A DNA stretch of 64,000 bases from contig NZ_JAJTJP010000003.1 in NCBI RefSeq assembly GCF_021300775.1, positions 186,001-250,000 of the forward strand. The letters are read 5' to 3'. Shown piece by piece: positions 17,862 to 27,522 of this stretch; positions within the stretch are counted from its first letter, which is position 1; each line of letters begins with the position of its first letter. Source of the DNA: Parvimonas micra (GTDB taxonomy: Bacteria > Bacillota > Clostridia > Tissierellales > Peptoniphilaceae). The notes under the pieces were generated by a model. The model worked only from the letters and a program-made list of their open reading frames with translations. It made no database searches and was not told where the DNA came from. A program made the position numbers and the translations under genes.

Positions 17862-18089
17862 TTAATCTTTATCCCATCTATTTGCATCTGTCCATCTGAA
17901 ATTAGAATCTTTACTTTTTCGATGTTCTTTTTCATATTTTATATCTGATCTTCTACACATTTCTCTATTTAAACTTGTCATTTTTTTAGAATGTTTTCTA
18001 CTGCCATTTTTCAACCATTTTTGTCTTTCTTTTTCATATTCATTTTCTAAATCGCTATCAGATTTAAAAATATATTTTAAGAATCCCAT
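17862..18089 (-). CDS. Small charged protein, unknown function
   Basis: 75 residues, strongly basic and polar, with the N-terminus MGFLKYIFKSDSD and a C-terminus rich in Lys, Arg and Trp. It has a TAAGGAG ribosome binding site. No domain is recognised. Its opening resembles that of the 53-residue protein encoded 230 bp upstream (MGLFRK), and a broken ORF lies between them, so the three look like one small accessory gene set. Confidence 0.5.
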   Translation of the reverse strand: MGFLKYIFKSDSDLENEYEKERQKWLKNGSRKHSKKMTSLNREMCRRSDIKYEKEHRKSKDSNFRWTDANRWDKD

Positions 18090-18117
18090 ATCTAATCTCC
18101 TTATTTTCTATCTCTTA

Positions 18118-18300
18118 ATTTATCAATTACATTTGGTCAATCTTTAAATCCAACACTAACTCTATATGCAACTAAGCATCCTACTCCTAAGAATTTTAAT
18201 GCTTTCCTTGTAAATTCTTTATTTTTTCAACATCTTTTGTCACTTTTTCTTTTATATTCGGATTTTCTTCGATGCTTTTGTTGGATGTTATATTTACGCC
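18118..18300 (-). pseudogene. Broken small ORF between two small genes
   Basis: One frame reads SNKSIEENPNIKEKVTKDVEKIK. The next frame continues KEFTRKALKFLGVGCLVAYR and, after a stop, PNVIDKLRDRK, ending at 18118. Two lesions are thus needed to explain it. The middle part looks like a single membrane segment. The family is unknown. Confidence 0.4.
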
Positions 18301-18315
18301 TTAATGTAACTTTTT

Positions 18316-18477
18316 TTATTTCTTCTTTTTATATGAAGAAGTTAGTTTCATCATTTTTTTAAAATAAGTTTCTCCATCAATTTTTTCGTCACTATAAGAT
18401 TTCATTAATTTATCAATTTTATCTTTTAATTCTTTTCTTTCTTCCTTTTCTTTTTTTGTTTTTCTAAATAGTCCCAT
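18316..18477 (-). CDS. Small Lys-rich protein, 53 residues, unknown function
   Basis: An ATG at 18477 preceded by TGGAGCTAAGAAA opens MGLFRKTKKEKEERKELKD...YFKKMMKLTSSYKKKK, ending at 18316. It is highly charged and mostly helical by appearance. No family is recognised. It lies between the secA terminator and the broken ORF. The good ribosome binding site and clean frame make it a plausible gene. Confidence 0.45.
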   Translation of the reverse strand: MGLFRKTKKEKEERKELKDKIDKLMKSYSDEKIDGETYFKKMMKLTSSYKKKK

Positions 18478-18573
18478 TTTTCTTAGCTCCATTTTACTTT
18501 ATTACACTAATTATATCACATTTTATATATAATATCCATAAAATTATGATAGATTACATTATACTATATTTTT

Positions 18574-18606
18574 AAAAAAGACCATCTGAATACACAGATA
18601 GTCTAA
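18574..18606 (-). terminator. Intrinsic terminator downstream of secA
   Basis: AGACCATCTG...CAGATAGTCT stem with a T-run on the minus strand, 30 bp after the secA stop. Confidence 0.7.
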
Positions 18607-18631
18607 TTAATTTTTATAAAATCTAAAAATC

Positions 18632-21352
18632 TTATTTATTTTTTCCACAACATTTTTTATATTTTTTACCACTTCCGCAAGGACATGGATCGTTTCTTCC
18701 AATTTCTTTTCCTTTAACATAAGTAGTTTGTTCATCTTGAACATTTGTAGAAACTTCTACTGCAGCTCTTTCTCTTTCAATTTCAGCTCCTGCAGGTTGA
18801 ATATTGAATAATCCTTTTAGAACATCTGCTCTGATTGATTCGTTCATTTCGTTGAACATTTCAAATCCTTCTGCTCCGTATGCTCTAACTGGGTCTTGTT
18901 GTCCATAAGATCTAATACCGATACCTTGTCTTAATTGATCCATAGCATCTATATGATCCATCCATTTTCTATCAACAACCATAAGCATGATTACTCTTTC
19001 AATTTCTCTCATTTGTTCTGAACCGATTTGTTCTTCTTTTTCAGCATAATATTTTTGAGAAACTTCTTTGATATAATCTTTTAATTGTTCTTTATTTAAA
19101 CCTTTCATTTCATCAAAGTTCAATAAGCCATGTGGTAAATAAGCATTTTCAATAGCTAACTTCAAGTCGCTTAATTCAATAGATTTTCCATTTGAGTATT
19201 GTTCAACTGTTACATCTACAAATTCTTTTAACATTTCTTGAATATTATCTTTCATGTCTTCTCCGTCAAGAACTGCACGTCTTTCTTTGTAAATTACATT
19301 TCTTTGTACATTCATAACGTCATCGTATTTTAATACGTTCTTTCTGATACCAAAGTTGTTAGCTTCAACTCTTTCTTGAGATCTTTCTATTCCTCTTGTA
19401 ACTGCACTAAATTCTAGCACTTCATCTGGATCGTAATTTCTTCTCATAGCAAATCTTTGAATTGCTTCCCCACCGAATAAACGCATTAGGTTATCTGAAA
19501 GAGAAACGAAAAATCTTGATTCACCAGGGTCTCCTTGACGTCCAGCACGTCCTCTTAACTGATTGTCGATACGTCTTGATTCATGTCTTTCAGTACCAAC
19601 TATGAAAAGACCACCAGCTTCAATAACTTTTTTAGCATTTTCATCAGTTTGAACTTTATATTTATCATATAATTCTTTAAATACTTTTCTAGCAGCTAAA
19701 ACTTCTTCATCATCTGTTTCCCAGAATGAATCTAAGTTGTCTAAGATATATTGAGGCGTACCATTTTTTTTCATTTCATGTTTAGCCATAAAGTCTGGGT
19801 TACCACCTAAAAGAATATCAGTACCACGGCCTGCCATGTTTGTTGCAATAGTAACTTTACCAAACACCCCTGCTTGAGCAACTATTTCAGCTTCTCTTGC
19901 ATGGAATTTAGCATTCAACACATCATGTTCTATTCTCATTTTCTTAAGAATAGCACTTAATAATTCTGAAATTTCAATTGAAATTGTACCAACAAGCACT
20001 GGTTGTCCTTTTGCATGTATTCTTTCAATTTCTTGAACAATACCTTTAAATTTAGCTTCTTCTGTTACATAAACTCTATCGTGATGATCTTTTCTGATAA
20101 CAGGTTTATTTGTTGGAATTTCAATAACATCCATGTGATAAATTTCATTGAATTCATCTTCTTCTGTCTTTGCAGTTCCTGTCATACCAGAAAGTTTTTC
20201 ATACATTCTGAAGTAATTTTGGTAAGTAATTGTTGCAAGAGTTCTAGATTCAGATTTGATTTCAACACCTTCTTTAGCTTCTATCGCTTGGTGTAATCCT
20301 TCACTATATCTTCTACCTTCCATGATACGTCCAGTAAATTCATCAACGATTAAGATTTCTCCATCTTCACTTACAACGTAGTCAACATCTCTTTGCATTG
20401 TATTATTTGCTTTTAATGCTTGATTGATATGATGAGCTACTTCCATATTAACTGGATCTGAAAGGTTAACAAGACCGAAGAATTCTTCAGCTTTTTCAGT
20501 ACCAATTTCAGTTAAGTTTGCAGTTTTATGTTTTTCATTAACTACAAAGTCAACAGTTTCTTCTCTAAGTTCTCTATTATAGAAATCTTCATTTTCTTCA
20601 TTTGGATCTGCAATTCTTCCTTTTAAACTCTTTACGAATCTATCAGCAAGTGCATATAAATCAGTTGATTGATCTCCTTCACCTGAAATGATAAGTGGAG
20701 TTCTAGCTTCGTCAATTAAAATTGAGTCAACCTCATCAACTATTGCATAATTAAGTCCTCTTTGAACTAATTCTTCCTTGTAAACAACCATGTTATCTCT
20801 TAGATAGTCAAAACCAAATTCTGAGTTTGTTCCATAAGTGATATCACAACCATAGTTATAACGTCTTTCATCATTTGAAAGACCATGTAAAATACAACCT
20901 ACTTTTAAGCCTAAGAATTCGTGAACTTTACCCATCCACTCCTTATCTCTCTTTGCAAGGTAATCATTTACTGTTACGATATGAACACCTTTACCAGTAA
21001 GCGCATTCAAATAAGAAGGTAATGTCGCTACTAAAGTTTTACCTTCACCTGTTTTCATTTCGGCAATTCTACCTTCATGTAGAACAACCCCACCAATTAA
21101 CTGTACTCTATAATGTTTCATACCTAAAACTCTATAAGCAGCTTCTCTTACAGTTGCAAAAGCTTCAGGTAAAATATCGTCTAAAGTTTCACCATTTGCT
21201 AATCTTGTCTTAAATATTTCTGTATTATTTCTAAGTTCATCATCTGTTAATTTTGAATATTGTTCTTCGTATGACATAATTTTGTCTACGATTGGATTTA
21301 TTTTTTTAAGTCTTTTTGCTGAAGAATTAAAAAGTTCACTAAAAAATCCCAT
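18632..21352 (-). CDS. secA: Preprotein translocase ATPase SecA
   Basis: 906 residues, the usual length. DEAD motor: Walker A MKTGEGKT (near 100) and [15 protein letters not shown]. The preprotein-crosslinking region and second motor domain follow ([10 protein letters not shown] and [16 protein letters not shown]). The C-terminus carries the SecB/lipid-binding zinc motif [13 protein letters not shown]. It drives export of unfolded proteins through SecYEG. The last 48 codons are duplicated at 13242-13387, so the 3' end is a junction of the metal island, but the gene itself is complete. Confidence 0.98.
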   Translation of the reverse strand: MGFFSELFNSSAKRLKKINPIVDKIMSYEEQYSKLTDDELRNNTEIFKTRLANGETLDDILPEAFATVREAAYRVLGMKHYRVQLIGGVVLHEGRIAEMKTGEGKTLVATLPSYLNALTGKGVHIVTVNDYLAKRDKEWMGKVHEFLGLKVGCILHGLSNDERRYNYGCDITYGTNSEFGFDYLRDNMVVYKEELVQRGLNYAIVDEVDSILIDEARTPLIISGEGDQSTDLYALADRFVKSLKGRIADPNEENEDFYNRELREETVDFVVNEKHKTANLTEIGTEKAEEFFGLVNLSDPVNMEVAHHINQALKANNTMQRDVDYVVSEDGEILIVDEFTGRIMEGRRYSEGLHQAIEAKEGVEIKSESRTLATITYQNYFRMYEKLSGMTGTAKTEEDEFNEIYHMDVIEIPTNKPVIRKDHHDRVYVTEEAKFKGIVQEIERIHAKGQPVLVGTISIEISELLSAILKKMRIEHDVLNAKFHAREAEIVAQAGVFGKVTIATNMAGRGTDILLGGNPDFMAKHEMKKNGTPQYILDNLDSFWETDDEEVLAARKVFKELYDKYKVQTDENAKKVIEAGGLFIVGTERHESRRIDNQLRGRAGRQGDPGESRFFVSLSDNLMRLFGGEAIQRFAMRRNYDPDEVLEFSAVTRGIERSQERVEANNFGIRKNVLKYDDVMNVQRNVIYKERRAVLDGEDMKDNIQEMLKEFVDVTVEQYSNGKSIELSDLKLAIENAYLPHGLLNFDEMKGLNKEQLKDYIKEVSQKYYAEKEEQIGSEQMREIERVIMLMVVDRKWMDHIDAMDQLRQGIGIRSYGQQDPVRAYGAEGFEMFNEMNESIRADVLKGLFNIQPAGAEIERERAAVEVSTNVQDEQTTYVKGKEIGRNDPCPCGSGKKYKKCCGKNK

Positions 21353-21543
21353 AATTCACCTCTATTTAAAATATATATTTTCGCACATATATTATTTTAC
21401 CATAAATAGTCAAAATATACAAATTTTAATAAAAAATTTACGAAAAAAATTTATTATGTTTTAATATAAGATATTGACATTTTTCTAAAAATCTTATAGA
21501 ATTATCTAGTATTCGTGTGATACCAATAGTAGCCTATTTTTTA

Positions 21544-21640
21544 GGCAGAGTAGGAAACTTGCATTAAGTGTTACAAGATGGGATGTTGCTTGTAAACGAA
21601 GAGACACACTCGTGGTTAGTTTTCGCATCCACTGTTGGCA
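21544..21640 (+). promoter_or_regulatory. THF riboswitch (class I)
   Basis: The conserved pieces occur in order: GAGTAG, TTGCATTAAGTG, GATGGGATGTTG, ACGAAGAGACACACTCGTGG and GCATCCACTG. The stem ACAAG/CTTGT encloses GATGGGATGTTG. The element ends about 20 bp before the folT start and overlaps the ribosome binding region only through its 3' helix. Tetrahydrofolate binding would reduce folT expression. An apparent N-terminal extension of folT starting at 21568 is this RNA, not protein. Confidence 0.88.
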
Positions 21641-21660
21641 TTGATTTTGAAAGGAGAAAA

Positions 21661-22191
21661 ATGAAGAAAAATAGGTTTACAACCACACAACTAGCTATCG
21701 CTGGACTTATGATAGCTTTAACAATTATTTTGTCTTATCAAAATATTTATTTATTCCCACCTAGAAGTGGAAGAATAACTCTAAGATTTATACCTATGAT
21801 ATTCTCAGGTATAATATTAGGACCTACACTTGGAACAATCATTGGAGGAGCATCTGACCCATTGATTTATTTCATGACATTAGGTTCACCTGGAATGTAT
21901 TTCCCAGGATATATGTTAACAAATATGATAATGGGATTTTTCCCAGGACTTATACTTGGAAAAAATATTGAAAAAGAAAGTAAACTTTCAATCACTTTAA
22001 AAGTTGCTTTAATTTCAATCTTTTCCTTTGTAGTTACTATTTTATTAGACAGCTTCTGGCTTTCTCTAACAAGAGGTAAAGGATTCTGGTACTATGTTGT
22101 TTCAAGAACAGTACCAAACTTAATTCAAATGGCAATTACATTTGTTGCAATTTTAGTTTTATCAACTAGAATCAAAAAAACTTACAGATAA
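21661..22191 (+). CDS. folT: Folate ECF transporter S component FolT
   Basis: 176 residues from ATG 21661 (AAAGGAG eight bases upstream). Six membrane helices and the ECF S-component pattern are visible: TTTQLAIAGLMIALT at the start, LGPTLGTIIGGASDPL and LGSPGMYFPGYMLTN. It binds folate and works with the shared EcfA-EcfA'-EcfT module, which is encoded elsewhere. The THF riboswitch directly upstream fixes the substrate. Confidence 0.9.
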   Translation: MKKNRFTTTQLAIAGLMIALTIILSYQNIYLFPPRSGRITLRFIPMIFSGIILGPTLGTIIGGASDPLIYFMTLGSPGMYFPGYMLTNMIMGFFPGLILGKNIEKESKLSITLKVALISIFSFVVTILLDSFWLSLTRGKGFWYYVVSRTVPNLIQMAITFVAILVLSTRIKKTYR

Positions 22192-22226
22192 TATAATTAA
22201 AGAAAAATCATAAACACGAATCTAAA

Positions 22227-22253
22227 CTGACTACAAAAATAGTCGGTTTTTTT
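22227..22253 (+). terminator. Terminator of folT
   Basis: CTGACTA...TAGTCGG hairpin followed by seven T. Confidence 0.75.
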
Positions 22254-22261
22254 ATTGATAA

Positions 22262-22520
22262 AAATATTGATGTATCTTCGATACATTTACTTTTGCTAAA
22301 GCAAAAGTATGAGATCTCCTCAGTCGATTGTACTCAAATCGAAGATTTGAACAATCTTTGCGTCAGACCTACTATTACTTGTAAACAAGCAAAGTTAGGG
22401 CTAGATTCACTACACTCAGTTTCGCTTCGTTACAGTCGAGATGACGTGTTTGGAGTATTACTTTGCATAGTCTATGACTTGAACTATTTTGTTCTTTATG
22501 CTAAATAAAATGTAAAATCT
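22262..22520. repeat. Dispersed intergenic palindromic repeat, copy 1
   Basis: It starts with the palindromes TGTATCTTCGATACA and ACTTTTGCTAAAGCAAAAGT. A middle part follows (CAATCTTTGCGTCAGACCTAC, then CTTGTAAACAAGCAAAGTTA), and it ends in the conserved module CAGTCGAGATGACGTGT. A short ORF here is spurious. Copies occur near 39.7, 46.1, 46.4 and 61.9 kb. Confidence 0.85.
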
Positions 22521-22592
22521 TGGCCAGTTTCAAGCTTGATTTGAAAATGTAATACTTTGTACTAAAATTATCAATATATCTAAAAATATGTA

Positions 22593-22621
22593 TTGTCTTT
22601 ACATATTTTATTTGATATAAT
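22593..22621 (+). promoter_or_regulatory. Promoter of arcA
   Basis: TTGTCT, 17 bp, TATAAT, about 28 bp upstream of the start codon. Confidence 0.7.
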
Positions 22622-22648
22622 ATACATATTAAGATTAAGGAGGATTCT

Positions 22649-23860
22649 ATGAAAATTAATGTAAATTCTGAAATAGGAAAATTAAAATCAGTTTTACTTC
22701 ACAGACCTCATAAAGAACTTATAAATTTAACACCTTATCTACTAGATGAGCTTCTTTTTGATGAAATTCCATTTTTGGATAATGCTCAAAAAGAACATGA
22801 TATGTTTGCTAATATTTTTAGACAAAATGGATGCGAAGTATTCTATCTTGAAGATTTGTGTGCTGAAAGTCTTTATGATGATGGACTAAGAACTGCTTTT
22901 ATTGAAGAATTTTTAGATAATGCAGATGTGTATGTAGAAAATGAAAAAAGATTATTAAGAGAATATCTATTTTCTATAAAAGATAATAAAGAATTAGTTT
23001 TAAAAATGATGGAAGGTGTTAGAAAGAACGAAGTAGATTTAAAAGAACCTTCAACTTTGAGCGAAATTGTTTCAAAGCATGATTTCTTCATTTCAAAACC
23101 ACTTCCAAATTTATACTTCACTAGAGACCCATTTTCATTCATTAAAGATGGTGTAAGTTTAAATACAATGTGGTCTGTTACAAGAAGAAGAGAAACTCTT
23201 TTTGGAAAACAAATATTTGAACACCATAAAGAATTCAAAGGAATCAAAAAATGGTATGATAGAACTGATGTTCCATCAATCGAAGGTGGAGACATTTTAG
23301 TTTTATCTGAGGATGTTGTAGCTATCGGTATTTCACAACGTACAACTCCACTTGCAATTGAAACAATTGCAAAAAGACTTCTTGAAGGAGAAAACGGAGT
23401 AAAAACTGTACTTGCAATGGTAATTCCAGATAATAGAGCTTTCATGCACCTTGATACTGTTTTAACTTCAGTTGATAGAGATTTATATACTCTTCACCCT
23501 GAAATTGAAAAGACATTAGAAATTTATTCTCTAAAATTAGTTGATGGAAAAGTAAAAGTTGAAACTGAATCAACTGATATTGAAGTTGCATTGAAAAAAT
23601 ATCTTCATGTAGATAAAATTGAATTTATCCGTATGGGAAAAGGTGGACTTTTAGATACTCATAGAGAACAATGGTCTGATGGATACAACACTTTAGCTAT
23701 TGCACCTAGAGAAGCTATTGTTTATGATAGAAACACTATTACAAATCAATTACTTGAAGAAAAAGGGGTAAAACTTCATAAGATTGATTCAGGTGAATTA
23801 TCTAGAGGTCGTGGGGGCCCAAGATGTATGAGTATGCCTCTATTTAGAGAAAACTTATAA
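22649..23860 (+). CDS. arcA: Arginine deiminase
   Basis: 403 residues. Signature residues: FTRDPF, EGGDIL, HLDTVLTSVD and the catalytic Cys393 in GGPRCMSMPLF. It converts arginine to citrulline and ammonia in the cytosol, giving acid protection and the first step of arginine fermentation. The usual operon partners (arcB, arcC, arcD) are not beside it; the gene stands alone between a repeat and terminators. It has its own promoter and an AGGAGG ribosome binding site. Confidence 0.97.
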   Translation: MKINVNSEIGKLKSVLLHRPHKELINLTPYLLDELLFDEIPFLDNAQKEHDMFANIFRQNGCEVFYLEDLCAESLYDDGLRTAFIEEFLDNADVYVENEKRLLREYLFSIKDNKELVLKMMEGVRKNEVDLKEPSTLSEIVSKHDFFISKPLPNLYFTRDPFSFIKDGVSLNTMWSVTRRRETLFGKQIFEHHKEFKGIKKWYDRTDVPSIEGGDILVLSEDVVAIGISQRTTPLAIETIAKRLLEGENGVKTVLAMVIPDNRAFMHLDTVLTSVDRDLYTLHPEIEKTLEIYSLKLVDGKVKVETESTDIEVALKKYLHVDKIEFIRMGKGGLLDTHREQWSDGYNTLAIAPREAIVYDRNTITNQLLEEKGVKLHKIDSGELSRGRGGPRCMSMPLFRENL

Positions 23861-23880
23861 TAATCTAAATATAAAAAACA

Positions 23881-23910
23881 AAAGCACAGATTAACTGTGC
23901 TTTTTTTTTG
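23881..23910 (+). terminator. Terminator of arcA
   Basis: AAAGCACAGATTAACTGTGCTTT followed by a run of nine T. Confidence 0.85.
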
Positions 23911-23912
23911 AA

Positions 23913-23945
23913 CAAAAAAATCAACGAATTTCTTCGTTGATTTTT
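23913..23945 (-). terminator. Terminator of ileS
   Basis: AAATCAACGAA...TTCGTTGATTT with flanking A and T runs. It sits between the convergent arcA and ileS. Confidence 0.75.
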
Positions 23946-23953
23946 AATATTTA

Positions 23954-26900
23954 TTAAACTCTTTCTACAAATAATTTTCCAAGCTCTCCATTGAAATCAA
24001 CTTCTTCTGTATACAATGAATCAACAAAAGTCAATTCAACACCTAAAGTTTCTTTCATAATAAACTCTTTGTAGTTTTCAACCGCTTTTTTCAATCTATC
24101 TGTACAAGTATATTTAATTTTAATTTCATCAAGCACATCAAAATCAGCTGATTTTCTCATTTGTTGTATCTTAGAGATTATTTCTCTTGCAAAACCTTCA
24201 TCAAGTAATTCATCAGTTAAAGTAGTATCTAAAATTACAAATAGATTATTTTCCATTGTAACGTCAAATCCTTCTTTAGCGCTTACTTTTACGTCAACAT
24301 ATTCTTTAAGAATTTCAGTATCTTCCCCATTCAAGTTTACAAGAACTGCCCCATTTTCAAGTTTTTCTAAGAATTCTTTAGGATTTGTTTCATTTAAGAA
24401 GTTTCCAAATGCTTTAATTTTAGCTCCTAAGATTTTTCCACAAACTTTGAAATCTGGTTTTAACATATAGTTCATAAATCCTGATAAGTCTTTTTCGAAT
24501 ACAACTTTCTTAACATTAAGTTCTTCCATTATTAACTCTTCTAAATCACCAATTTTTTCTTTTAAAGCAAAATCAACAACTATTTCAGAAAGTGGTTGTC
24601 TAACCTTAATCTTAACTTTTTCACGACTTGCACGACCAATTGTTACAAGATTTCTTACAATTTCCATCTTTTCTTCTAATGCTTCGTCAATTAAACTAGC
24701 ATCACATTCAGGAATGAAATCTAAATGAACACTCTTCTTGTCTGTTAAATTACGATACATTTCTTCAGCAACAAAAGGAGTAATTGGAGCTACAATCTTT
24801 GAAATTCCAAGTAAGATTTCATAAGTTGTATTATAAACAGCCTTCTTATCATCGTCAACTTCTGTTTTCCAGAATCTTCTTCTATTTCTTCTGATATACC
24901 AGTTTGAAAGATCTTCAATTACAAAATCGGAAATTGCACGAACAACTTTTGTAACTTCAAACTTATCCATATTTTCACTATACATCTTTAAAAGATTATT
25001 AAAACGTGATAATATCCATCTGTCTATTTCAGGTCTCTTATCATAATCAACAAAGAACTCTCTTGGATCTATATCGTCAGTTCCTGAATAAAGTTGGAAG
25101 AAATTATATGTGTTCTTGAAAGATCTAAAGAATTTACTTTCAATTTCTCTAAGTCCTTCAACGTCAAATCTAGTAGGAACCCAAGGTGGAGAAACATAAA
25201 GAGCATATAGTCTTACAGCATCAGCACCATATTTATCAAACAATTCTATAGGATCTATCGTATTTCCACGAGATTTACTCATTTTCTTTCCGTCTTTATC
25301 TAAAATTAAGTCATTAACTAAAACATTTTTATATGGAGATTTTCCAGTTATTAATGTTGAAATTGCAAGTAATGAATAGAACCATCCACGAGTTTGGTCA
25401 ATTCCTTCACAAATAAAATCTGCAGGGAATAATTCTCCAAAGTTTTCTTTGTTCTCAAAAGGATAATGATGTTGTGCAAATGGCATTGCCCCAGAGTCAA
25501 ACCAAACGTCAATAACATCTTTTTCTCTAGTCATTGTGCCACCACATTTTTCACATTTTAAATGAACATTATCTACAAATGGTCTGTGTAATTCTATATT
25601 TTCATCAATATCTTCAATACTTCTTTCAACCAATTCTTTTCTTGACCCAACACTTGTACAATGTCCACAATCACATTTCCAAACATTGAAAGGAGTTCCC
25701 CAATATCTTGAACGGCTGATTGCCCAGTCATTTAAGTTTTCAAGCCAGTTTCCAAATCTTTTTTCTCCAACAAAATCAGGATAGAAATTTACACCCTTTG
25801 CATTTTCAATTAACTTATCTTTATATTTAGTTACTTCAATGTACCAAGATGGTTTTGAATAGTAAATCAAAGGTGTATGACATCTCCAACAATGTGGATA
25901 ATTGTGCTCAACCTTTTGTTTTTTCAGAGCCTTATTATTTTCAAAAAGATATGTGATAATATCAGCATCACATTCCATAACTGGTCTACCTTTATATCTT
26001 GTAGTGCTGAATTTCCCTTCTTCATTAACAGGATTGATTAACGGAAGATTATATCTTCTTCCTGTTTGATAGTCATCTTCCCCAAATGCTGGAGCAGTAT
26101 GAACTATACCAGTACCGTCTTCAACAGTAACATAATCTGCAAGAGTTACAAAAAATGCTTTTTGTTTTACTTCAATTTCAGGAATAAGTTGTTCATATTC
26201 CCAATATTCCATATCTTTTCCTAAATATTTTTCTACAACTTCATAATCTTCTCCTAAAACTTTAGTTGCTAGATTTTCAGCTAAATAGAAAAATTCATCT
26301 TTATATTTTACCTTAACATAAGTTACATTAGGATTAACAGTCAAAGCAACATTAGAAGGAAGAGTCCAAGGAGTTGTTGTCCAAGCGATAAAGTAAGCAT
26401 CTTCATCTTTCTTCTTAAATTTCGCATAAACTGTTGTAGTCTTAATCATTTCATAACCTTGAGCTACTTCGTGAGAAGCAAGACCAGTTCCACAACGTGG
26501 ACAGTATGGTAAAATCTTAGCTCCTTCATACATTAAACCTTTTTTGAAAATCTCATCTAAAAGATTCCAAACAGATTCAATATAATTGTTGTCAAGAGTT
26601 ATATAAGGGTTGTTCATATCTGCTAAGAAAGCCATTCTCTCAGACATTTCTCTCCATTTACTTTCATAAACGAAAACAGATTCTCTACATTCCTTACAGA
26701 ATTTTTCTACTCCATAATCTTCAATATCTTTTTTACTTGTAAGTCCTAATTTCTTTTCAACTTCAATTTCAACAGGTAGTCCATGAGTATCCCAACCTGC
26801 TTTTCTCTTAACTTTATAACCTTTCATAGTTTTATATCTACAAGTCATATCCTTTAAAGTACGACTTATAACATGGTGAATACCGGGTTTACCATTTGCT

Positions 26901-27049
26901 GTTGGAGGACCATCATAAAAAATATAATTATCATGTCCCTCTCTTGAATTTACAGATTCATGCAACAAATCTATCTCATTCCAATATTCAGATATTTTCA
27001 TTTCTCTATCCTTAACGGACTCTTTTGAAAGTTCTCTAAACTTTGCCAT
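23954..27049 (-). CDS. ileS: Isoleucyl-tRNA synthetase with swapped signature motif
   Basis: 1031 residues from the ATG at 27049 (GGAGG six bases before). Class I synthetase of the long IleRS2 type. The Rossmann start DGPPTANGKPGIHHV has GIHH (residues 56-59) where class I enzymes have HxGH. The editing domain, the KMSKS loop (DGKKMSKSRGN), paired zinc cysteines and a long C-terminal tail follow. It charges tRNA-Ile. Published work on IleRS2 links the GxHH form to very strong mupirocin resistance; here that is inference. A T-box leader controls it. Confidence 0.95.
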   Translation of the reverse strand: MAKFRELSKESVKDREMKISEYWNEIDLLHESVNSREGHDNYIFYDGPPTANGKPGIHHVISRTLKDMTCRYKTMKGYKVKRKAGWDTHGLPVEIEVEKKLGLTSKKDIEDYGVEKFCKECRESVFVYESKWREMSERMAFLADMNNPYITLDNNYIESVWNLLDEIFKKGLMYEGAKILPYCPRCGTGLASHEVAQGYEMIKTTTVYAKFKKKDEDAYFIAWTTTPWTLPSNVALTVNPNVTYVKVKYKDEFFYLAENLATKVLGEDYEVVEKYLGKDMEYWEYEQLIPEIEVKQKAFFVTLADYVTVEDGTGIVHTAPAFGEDDYQTGRRYNLPLINPVNEEGKFSTTRYKGRPVMECDADIITYLFENNKALKKQKVEHNYPHCWRCHTPLIYYSKPSWYIEVTKYKDKLIENAKGVNFYPDFVGEKRFGNWLENLNDWAISRSRYWGTPFNVWKCDCGHCTSVGSRKELVERSIEDIDENIELHRPFVDNVHLKCEKCGGTMTREKDVIDVWFDSGAMPFAQHHYPFENKENFGELFPADFICEGIDQTRGWFYSLLAISTLITGKSPYKNVLVNDLILDKDGKKMSKSRGNTIDPIELFDKYGADAVRLYALYVSPPWVPTRFDVEGLREIESKFFRSFKNTYNFFQLYSGTDDIDPREFFVDYDKRPEIDRWILSRFNNLLKMYSENMDKFEVTKVVRAISDFVIEDLSNWYIRRNRRRFWKTEVDDDKKAVYNTTYEILLGISKIVAPITPFVAEEMYRNLTDKKSVHLDFIPECDASLIDEALEEKMEIVRNLVTIGRASREKVKIKVRQPLSEIVVDFALKEKIGDLEELIMEELNVKKVVFEKDLSGFMNYMLKPDFKVCGKILGAKIKAFGNFLNETNPKEFLEKLENGAVLVNLNGEDTEILKEYVDVKVSAKEGFDVTMENNLFVILDTTLTDELLDEGFAREIISKIQQMRKSADFDVLDEIKIKYTCTDRLKKAVENYKEFIMKETLGVELTFVDSLYTEEVDFNGELGKLFVERV
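26873..26884 (-). other. GIHH codons of the IleRS signature motif
   Basis: Codons GGT ATT CAC CAT encode Gly-Ile-His-His in place of the usual His-x-Gly-His; the first and third residues are exchanged. Confidence 0.9.
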
Positions 27050-27065
27050 ATATACCTCCATTTTT

Positions 27066-27290
27066 TCTATAAAAAAATCCCTAAGATAAAATCTTAGGGA
27101 CGAAATTTTTCCGTGTTACCACCCAAATTATTTAAGATAAAAAATCTTAAATCACTCAAAAATCTTTAACGGGATTAACCAAAAAACTCCAAGGTGATAC
27201 GAGTTTGTTTCATAAAATAGTTTGCACCATACACTATCTCTCTTTATTAATTCACAAGCTCCGTCCTCTTCATAGTTTATTATAAAATAC
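27066..27290 (-). promoter_or_regulatory. T-box leader of ileS
   Basis: On the minus strand the antiterminator bulge reads GGGTGGTAACACGG (near 27113-27126). A terminator hairpin follows, CCCTAAGAT...ATCTTAGGG plus seven T (27070-27103). Upstream, a long stem I region contains CGTATCACC, whose ATC could be the Ile specifier codon. Uncharged tRNA-Ile would favour antitermination. Confidence 0.88.
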
Positions 27291-27410
27291 GTGCACTATT
27301 ATACTATAAAAGCATAAGAATGTCAAATATTTAATTTGCTCATTTTATACACATAAATTCATTTAACAATTTATATTTTTATATCACAAAAATATTAATA
27401 AATTTAATAT

Positions 27411-27431
27411 TATTATTTGTAACAAATAATA
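27411..27431. promoter_or_regulatory. Perfect inverted repeat upstream of the peroxidase gene
   Basis: TATTATTTGT-A-ACAAATAATA, two 10-bp arms, about 90 bp upstream of the glutathione peroxidase start. It may be an operator for a redox or peroxide regulator; it does not match the PerR consensus closely. The remaining 27300-27510 is AT-rich with no gene. Confidence 0.35.
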
Positions 27432-27522
27432 AAATACGTAAAATTAAAGGGTTAAATGTTTAATAAAAATAAAATTAGGGTATATAAATAAAAATCTCTT
27501 ATATAATATTTTGGAGGTAGAA

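Noticed and set aside
21568..21660. N-terminal extension of FolT
   Set aside because: This stretch is the THF riboswitch, and the ATG at 21661 has the proper ribosome site.
22293..22508. Short ORF downstream of folT
   Set aside because: Lies wholly within a dispersed repeat copy; similar repeats elsewhere do not keep the frame.
22873..23445. Minus-strand ORF of 190 codons inside arcA
   Set aside because: Antisense of a clearly coding gene with conserved motifs; no ribosome site.
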